This document shows, one piece after another, positions 59,388 to 64,000 of a stretch of 64,000 nucleotides of DNA. A program made the translations under genes and the position numbers. A model generated the notes under the pieces. That model searched no databases and was not told where the DNA came from. It saw only the letters and a list, made by a program, of their open reading frames with translations. How positions within the stretch are numbered: position 1 is the stretch's first letter; each line of letters opens with the position of its first letter. The stretch is from contig NZ_JACHFZ010000005.1 in assembly GCF_014202075.1 (NCBI RefSeq), forward strand, positions 62,001 through 126,000, read 5' to 3'. Origin of the DNA: Brevundimonas basaltis (lineage in GTDB: Bacteria; Pseudomonadota; Alphaproteobacteria; Caulobacterales; Caulobacteraceae).

Positions 59388-61376
59388 ATGGACAGGACAA
59401 CGAACATCACGGCTCAGGACGCGACGGCGGAGACGCCGCCGTGGCCGGGCGACAAACCCTTCAGGCAGAGCCCTTCGGGGATGTCGCCGGACCGCTATCG
59501 CGCCGGGCTATCGCGATATCTCGCCGGGGAGCCGCTGGCGGTGGTCGCGGCGGACTACAAGGCCTCGGTCAGCAGCTTCTACCGGCATGCCCGGATCATG
59601 GGGCTGCGCAAGCGCGACGTAGGGGCCCCGACCCGGCGCAAGGGGCCGGCGCCGGTGGTGGTGCAGGCGCTGGAGGGCGGCGTGGCGCTGGCCTGCGGTA
59701 CGGTCGTCGTGCGCCTCTATCGGGAGCAGCCGGAGCGGACGGTGGATCTGCTGCTGGACCAACTCGACGCCCTGTTCGGGATCAATGACATGAGAGGCGC
59801 GTCCGTGCGGCTGCGGCTGATCGAGCAGTTTCGGCGGGTGATGATGGGTTGGCGCGGCGGACGACCGCCCATGGCGGCCGCGCCGGACGAGGAAGGGGAC
59901 GAGGCGCCGGGAGAGGCGCTGGAACTGCGCCCGTCCCAGCGGCCTCCCGCCGGCGACTGGTCGACCTGGCTGTTTCTCGGCGGGCGCGGGGCCGGCAAGA
60001 CGCTGGCGGGGGCCAGCTGGCTGGCCGATCAGGCCGAGGCGCTGGGGGCCGGCGGGCGGCTGGCGCTGATCGGCCCGACCCTGCACGACGTGCGCGAGGT
60101 GATGATCGAGGGGGCCAGCGGCATCCGCTCGCTGCCGCGCTGGACCCGGGCGACGCGGCCCAGATTCCAGGCGTCGCGGCGGCGGCTGGTCTTCGCCAAT
60201 GGCTGCCAGGCCTATGCGTTTTCGGCCGAGGACCCCGACAGCCTGCGCGGGCCGCAGTTCAGCGCGGCGTGGGCTGACGAGTTCTGCGCCTGGCGGGGCA
60301 GCGGGCCGCGCGGAGCGGCGGAGACGCTGGCGTTGCTCAGGATGGGATTGCGGCTGCCGTTGGCGCCGAGGGGCGGTGCGCCTGTCGACCCCTCCACCCC
60401 TTCGGGGTCCCCCTCCCCGCGAAGCGGGGAGGAGACATCGGACGCGGCTGCCGTCTCGTCCCCATGCAAGGGGAAGGGCGACCGCGAAGCGGTGGAGGGG
60501 TCATCGACCCATCCTCGCCTGGTGGTGACCACCACCCCGCGTCCGACCCGCGCGCTCGTGCGGCTGCGCGACGAGGCGGGCTGCGCCCTGAGCCACGCGC
60601 CGACCGCCGACAATGCGGCGCATCTGTCGGCCGGCTTCCTCGACGGGCTGGAGGCCCTGTATGGCGGCACACGGCGGGCGGCGCAGGAGCTGGAGGGGAA
60701 GATCGTCGAACTGGACGGGTCCCTGTTCACGGCGGCGATGATGGCGGCGGCAAGGGGCGAGGGACGAGGGGCGAGGGGCGAGGAAGGAGACAGTGAGGGC
60801 GCGGGCGGCGGGGCGCAGGCGGCGTCATCCTCGCCCCCTCGATCCTCATCCCTCCCCTACGACCGCGTCGTCGTCGCCATCGACCCCAGCGCAACGGCGC
60901 GGAGCGACGCTTGCGGACTGATCGCGGCGGCGAGTCACCGGCGCGCGGACGGGGTGCGATGCGCCGTGGTGCTGGCCGACCGGTCGGTGGCCGGGCTGGG
61001 GCCGGATGCCTGGGCGCGGCGGGCGGTGGCGCTGGCCGCCGAGTTCGGGGCCACGACGCTGGTGCCCGAGGTCAACCAGGGCGGCGACATGGTCAAGGCG
61101 GTGCTGAAGACCGCCGGCTGCCGGCTGAAGATCCGCGAGGTCCACGCGACGCGGGGCAAATACGTCCGCGCCGAGCCGGTGGCGGCCCTCTACGAACAGG
61201 GCCGCATCCACCACGCCGGGACGTTCGACGCGCTGGAGGAGGAACTGATGGCCTTCGGCGGCGAGATGGAGGCGGCAGGGTCGCTGGACCGGGCCGACGC
61301 GCTGGTGTGGGCGATCACGGATCTGCTGATCGACGCCCCGGACGGGGAGCGGGGGCCGAGGGTGCGGTGGCTGTGA
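59388..61376 (+). CDS. Terminase large subunit, gene transfer agent type, with in-frame repeat insertions
   Basis: ATP-driven DNA packaging motor with nuclease. The 662 residues have an N-terminal region (about 1-190) with a helix-turn-helix-like VVAADYKASVSSFYRHARIM that may be a fused small-terminase part, then the ATPase with Walker A FLGGRGAGKTLAG (about 200-209), Walker B SAAWADEF (about 292-299), and PRLVVTTTPRPTRALVRL, and the RNase H-like nuclease starting VVVAIDPSATARSDACG (Asp about 499) with PEVNQGGDMV. Two segments, about 333-374 and 455-491, are translated repeat DNA. No portal or capsid genes follow. ATG at 59388 is used; a GTG 21 nt earlier is possible. Confidence 0.85.
   Translation: MDRTTNITAQDATAETPPWPGDKPFRQSPSGMSPDRYRAGLSRYLAGEPLAVVAADYKASVSSFYRHARIMGLRKRDVGAPTRRKGPAPVVVQALEGGVALACGTVVVRLYREQPERTVDLLLDQLDALFGINDMRGASVRLRLIEQFRRVMMGWRGGRPPMAAAPDEEGDEAPGEALELRPSQRPPAGDWSTWLFLGGRGAGKTLAGASWLADQAEALGAGGRLALIGPTLHDVREVMIEGASGIRSLPRWTRATRPRFQASRRRLVFANGCQAYAFSAEDPDSLRGPQFSAAWADEFCAWRGSGPRGAAETLALLRMGLRLPLAPRGGAPVDPSTPSGSPSPRSGEETSDAAAVSSPCKGKGDREAVEGSSTHPRLVVTTTPRPTRALVRLRDEAGCALSHAPTADNAAHLSAGFLDGLEALYGGTRRAAQELEGKIVELDGSLFTAAMMAAARGEGRGARGEEGDSEGAGGGAQAASSSPPRSSSLPYDRVVVAIDPSATARSDACGLIAAASHRRADGVRCAVVLADRSVAGLGPDAWARRAVALAAEFGATTLVPEVNQGGDMVKAVLKTAGCRLKIREVHATRGKYVRAEPVAALYEQGRIHHAGTFDALEEELMAFGGEMEAAGSLDRADALVWAITDLLIDAPDGERGPRVRWL
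60384..60509. repeat. Inverted pair of palindromic repeat elements inside the terminase gene
   Basis: Two inverted copies of the element seen at 14659-14792 lie at 60387-60436 and 60453-60502, bounded by GTCGACC and its inverted match. The block is 126 nt, exactly 42 codons, and keeps the terminase frame open. It separates PLAPRG from HPRLVVTTTPRP, parts that are contiguous in the family as known. Confidence 0.85.
60752..60860. repeat. Second imperfect inverted repeat inside the terminase gene
   Basis: A GAGGGGC-rich arm (60752-60783) and its imperfect complement (60828-60858) surround a GC-rich centre, encoding a low-complexity Gly/Glu/Ser/Arg segment between the ATPase part (SLFTAAMMAAA) and the nuclease part (YDRVVVAIDP). 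It is a different element from the one at 60384 and is also in frame. Confidence 0.7.
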
Positions 61377-61448
61377 GGGGGTGCGAATCGACCCGACCGG
61401 GGCCTGTGCTACAAGGACCGCCGGTATTCCGGCTGACGGGGGAGCGCG

Positions 61449-62150
61449 ATGCTGGGGCTTTTCAGACTGGTGCGTCGGATCATCGAGGGGTCGGTCATCT
61501 CGATCCTGATCCTCGCGACGGTGGCGGTGCTCGGCGTTTCGGAGACGATCGGCAGCCTGCTGGCGGACCGCAGCGCGGCGGCGTTGCTGTTCCTGCTGGT
61601 GCTGGTCGTGGTGCTGGCCGATCTGATCGGCAAATTCATCTCGATCCTCAGCGCGACCTTTCCCGATCTGGTGCCGGCCGTCGGCGACGACGAACGCCGA
61701 CGCGCCTCGCTGATCCAGCGGCTACGACCGGTGCAGACCGTGGGGTTGCTCTCCGGGGCCTATGCGGCGCGGCTGGGGATGTTCCTGGTGCTGTTCGCCC
61801 TGATGGGGGCCAGCTACGCCCATGCCCCGGGGGCGGTTCAGGACAGTCTTTTCGGGCCGCTGGGCGCCGGCGAGGCGATCGTGACCTTCCTGCGCGAGGG
61901 GATCGCGGGGTCGGTCGGCTATTTCCTGTTCTTCCTCGGGCCGGACGCCTTGGGGTCGATCACTGGCCGGATCGTGGACGCGCCGCTGGCGCCGGCGACG
62001 GTGGACGGGGAGATATTGCTGGTCGGCATCCGTCTGTACGGGCTGGCCTTCGCCCTGTCGGTGCTGCGCACCCTGGCGACGCCGATCATCTATCTGCGGG
62101 CGCGGCGGCGGGCGGAGAGTCTGCCGGCGGCGGCGGAACAGGCGGCCTGA
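61449..62150 (+). CDS. Membrane protein of unknown function
   Basis: Not recognised. The 233 residues contain about five hydrophobic segments (about 12-32, 42-62, 98-118, 140-162 and 195-215) and end in a short cytoplasmic RARRRAESLPAAAEQAA tail. A GGGGGAG lies before the ATG at 61449. It follows the terminase by 72 nt on the same strand and faces the mscS-like gene tail to tail with a 12-nt gap. Codon use resembles neighbours, so it is probably a chromosomal gene not related to the terminase. Confidence 0.65.
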   Translation: MLGLFRLVRRIIEGSVISILILATVAVLGVSETIGSLLADRSAAALLFLLVLVVVLADLIGKFISILSATFPDLVPAVGDDERRRASLIQRLRPVQTVGLLSGAYAARLGMFLVLFALMGASYAHAPGAVQDSLFGPLGAGEAIVTFLREGIAGSVGYFLFFLGPDALGSITGRIVDAPLAPATVDGEILLVGIRLYGLAFALSVLRTLATPIIYLRARRRAESLPAAAEQAA

Positions 62151-62162
62151 GGCGGGCGGCGG

Positions 62163-63593
62163 CTATTCGACCGGGCGGGCCGGCGAGAGCAGGTCCTCTT
62201 CCTGCGTCGCGCGCCGCTCGGCCGCGATGGTGCGCTCGATGTGGGCGTCGGGACGCACCGACAGGGCGGGCTCGGGGGCTGTCCGGGGTGAGGCGCGGCG
62301 CGGCTTGCGGGGCGGGGCGGCGGCGGCCCCTTCCAGATCGGGCAACTGGTCGAAGCGCAGGCGGTAGATCGGCTCGGGCAGGGTGAAGCCGGCCGTCTCG
62401 ACGGCGATCTTGGCGGCGCGGATGCCGGCGCTGCGGGCCTTGAGGAAGTCGGTCCCGGTCTGGTCGATCCAAGCCATGAAGCGGAGCACGATATTGCTGT
62501 CGCCGACGGTGACGATGACCCCGGTCGGGGCCGGATCGGACAGGATGAAGTCGAGCCCGGTCAGGGCCGCCACGCCGACGGCGATGGCCGCCTCCGGATC
62601 GTCCTCGGCGTCGACGCCCAGCTCGAACTCGAGCCGCCGCTCCGGATTGCGGGTGTAGTTCAGGATCACCGCCTTGAAGACGATCAGATTGGGGATGCGC
62701 AGGTGGTTGCCGTCCAGCGTCATCAGCACGGTGGCGCGCGAGGTGAGGCGGACGACCTTGCCCTCCTGCCCGTCGATGACGACGTGGTCGTTGGCGCGGA
62801 ACGGCTGGCGCAGGCTGAGCATGATGCTGGAAATGTAGTTCTCGAGCGTGTCGCGGAGCGCGAAGCCGACGGCGATGCCGATCAGCCCCGCCCCGCCGAG
62901 GACGGTGCCCATCAGGGCTGTGGCGCCGAGCAGGTTGAGGGCCAGCACCACGCCGACGATGACGCTCATCGCCCGCACGGCCTGGGCCAGCAGGTCGCCG
63001 ACGAAGGGGTTGGGCGTCAGCCGACGCCAGAAGCGACCGAACGAGGCGGCCCACCAGCCCAGGGCCACGCACGCGACGACGATCAGCAGGCTGAGCACGA
63101 TCAGCGGGCCGCTCTCGACCGCCGAGCGCAGAAGGCCCGTCAGCTTCTGCAGGAAGGGGGAGACGCGCTCGCCGACGTCGACGCTGGCCTCGACGTCGTT
63201 GCGCACCGCGACGACGCCCTCGACCCGGCCGGCGATCTGTTCGGCGCGAACCAGATCGGCGCGCTCGGCCACCTCGCCGGCGAGGGTGACGACGCCGCCG
63301 GACGCCCGCACCCGCACGCCCGAGAGTTCGTCCAATTCGGCGTAGATGCGCTCGAGGCGGGCGGCGATGGCGGCGTCCGAGGCGGCGTCGCTGTCGGTGC
63401 CGATCGGCGCCGGCGGGGGGGTGGCTTCCGCGGGAGCGGCGGCCGGGGCGCCCGGGATCAGCGCGGTGGCGGCCGCCGGGGACGCGATCGCGACAAGAAG
63501 CGCCGCGAGCGCCAGGCAGAGGGCCGGCAGGACGCGGAGACGGTCGGCGCTCACGGACGCGATCGGGCAGGGTTCATGGCGCCATCCTGTCAT
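62163..63593 (-). CDS. Mechanosensitive channel, MscS family with BON domain
   Basis: Tension-gated inner-membrane channel for osmotic protection. The 476 residues start with a hydrophobic export-like segment (about 20-42), then a periplasmic BON domain (about 78-135, VRVRASGGVVTLAGEVAERADLVRAEQIA), membrane helices (about 160-185, 205-230), the pore helix GTVLGGAGLIGIAVGFALRDTLENYISSIML and the beta domain VVIDGQEGKVVRLTSRATVLMTLDGNHLRIPN. A C-terminal basic, Pro-rich tail of about 60 residues is not conserved in the family. ATG at 63593 is taken as the start; an internal GTG is possible. BON domains are found in some MscS proteins but are not usual. Confidence 0.87.
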   Translation of the reverse strand: MTGWRHEPCPIASVSADRLRVLPALCLALAALLVAIASPAAATALIPGAPAAAPAEATPPPAPIGTDSDAASDAAIAARLERIYAELDELSGVRVRASGGVVTLAGEVAERADLVRAEQIAGRVEGVVAVRNDVEASVDVGERVSPFLQKLTGLLRSAVESGPLIVLSLLIVVACVALGWWAASFGRFWRRLTPNPFVGDLLAQAVRAMSVIVGVVLALNLLGATALMGTVLGGAGLIGIAVGFALRDTLENYISSIMLSLRQPFRANDHVVIDGQEGKVVRLTSRATVLMTLDGNHLRIPNLIVFKAVILNYTRNPERRLEFELGVDAEDDPEAAIAVGVAALTGLDFILSDPAPTGVIVTVGDSNIVLRFMAWIDQTGTDFLKARSAGIRAAKIAVETAGFTLPEPIYRLRFDQLPDLEGAAAAPPRKPRRASPRTAPEPALSVRPDAHIERTIAAERRATQEEDLLSPARPVE

Positions 63594-63779
63594 CCGCCAA
63601 CCGGCCTGTCACGCCGCCCGCGCGGCCGCCCGGCCGGGGAACAATCCCCCCCAGCCTGTCGTTGACCCGACGACTGTGACCCCCAAGGGCAAGTCGGCCG
63701 GACCATCGCAGCGCGCCCACGGCGCGGGCGAGGCCGGCAGGGATCACGGCCAATCGTCCCGATATCCAAGGAGATTGAT

Positions 63780-64000
63780 ATGTCGATCAGCATCAAAACC
63801 GGCGGCGCCGCCGTCGCCGCCCTCGCGATCACCCTGGCGGCCGGCGCCGTTCACGCGCAAGATCGGGGTCCCGCCCAGGAGCAGGCGCCCGCCACCCACG
63901 CGGAATCGCCCGTTGTGGTCGAGCGCGGACCAAACGGCCGCGCCACCGCTGTTCGCATCGGCGCCACCACCTACAAGGTCTGCCAGACCGAGCGAGAGGA
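63780..64000 (+). CDS. Secreted protein, 3' end beyond the window
   Basis: An open frame of 73 complete codons runs off the window edge. AAGGAG lies 6 nt before the ATG at 63780. The product begins MSISIKTGGAAVAALAITL with a signal peptide ending GAVHAQ, then a Pro/Ala-rich stretch and GRATAVRIGATTYKVC, which may start a small domain with one Cys. The family is not recognised from the visible part. Confidence 0.7.
   Translation, partial: MSISIKTGGAAVAALAITLAAGAVHAQDRGPAQEQAPATHAESPVVVERGPNGRATAVRIGATTYKVCQTERE

Noticed and set aside
60384..60509. CRISPR-like repeats
   Set aside because: The repeats are inverted pairs, not regularly spaced direct repeats, and there are no cas genes in the window.
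59388..61376. A prophage or complete gene transfer agent cluster
   Set aside because: Only a terminase is present; neighbouring genes are sigma/anti-sigma, a membrane protein and a channel, and no attachment sites or integrase were seen.

Overview
The window looks like chromosome of a high-GC alphaproteobacterium of the Caulobacterales, most like Brevundimonas or Caulobacter. The reasons are the ddl-ftsQ-ftsA-ftsZ-lpxC division cluster, a spmX-type polar muramidase, a short (276 aa) alphaproteobacterial flagellin, TonB-dependent receptors, and CtrA-like (TTAA-N7-TTAA) and GANTC sites near ftsZ. No rRNA, CRISPR array, insertion sequence or complete prophage was seen.

Layout. 1-9.5 kb: division and envelope genes (ddl, ftsQ, ftsA, a large TonB receptor placed between ftsA and ftsZ, ftsZ, lpxC). 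9.5-17.8 kb: housekeeping (pgeF, midA-like, lgt, ubiK, ybjN-like, proC, an EnvZ/OmpR-like pair, branched-chain aminotransferase). 17.8-24 kb: siderophore receptor with a Fur-like palindrome, nucleoside transporter, GST, acs. 24.2-34.6 kb: the most unusual region. One strand carries a membrane sensor kinase, a receiver, an alpha-oxoamine synthase-type PLP enzyme and a tandem double-OmpW barrel. The opposite strand carries a second related sensor kinase, a kinase with two receivers, a receiver and a GGDEF-EAL protein. 34.6-44.2 kb: a caa3-type oxidase cluster with extra cytochromes, a CtaG-like factor, a sugar dehydrogenase-like lipoprotein and an archaemetzincin-like membrane protein that lacks the catalytic Glu. 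44.3-55.4 kb: tRNA-Ser, a NrtR-like regulator, HD hydrolase, MoxR ATPase, flagellin, exoD, ivd, spmX, mgtE, tRNA-Leu, lipB and a FliN-like protein. 56.3-59.2 kb: a secreted S8 protease facing an ECF sigma/anti-sigma operon across a palindromic promoter, plus a 55-codon gene under a third copy of the same promoter motif. 59.4-64 kb: a GTA-type terminase carrying repeat elements in frame, a membrane protein, a BON-MscS channel and a truncated secreted protein.

Best candidate for a new system: the 24.3-34.6 kb locus. A carbon-carbon-condensing PLP enzyme (the family that makes the Vibrio CAI-1 and Legionella LAI-1 alpha-hydroxyketone signals) is linked to two paralogous multi-pass sensor kinases sharing a YGGI-SPFLPW motif, four receiver domains, a c-di-GMP enzyme and a possible outer-membrane conduit for hydrophobic molecules. 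Of the three histidine kinases only one keeps an intact ATP-binding domain; the other two keep the phospho-accepting His but have lost the ATPase boxes. The signal-production and sensing role is inference from family and gene order.
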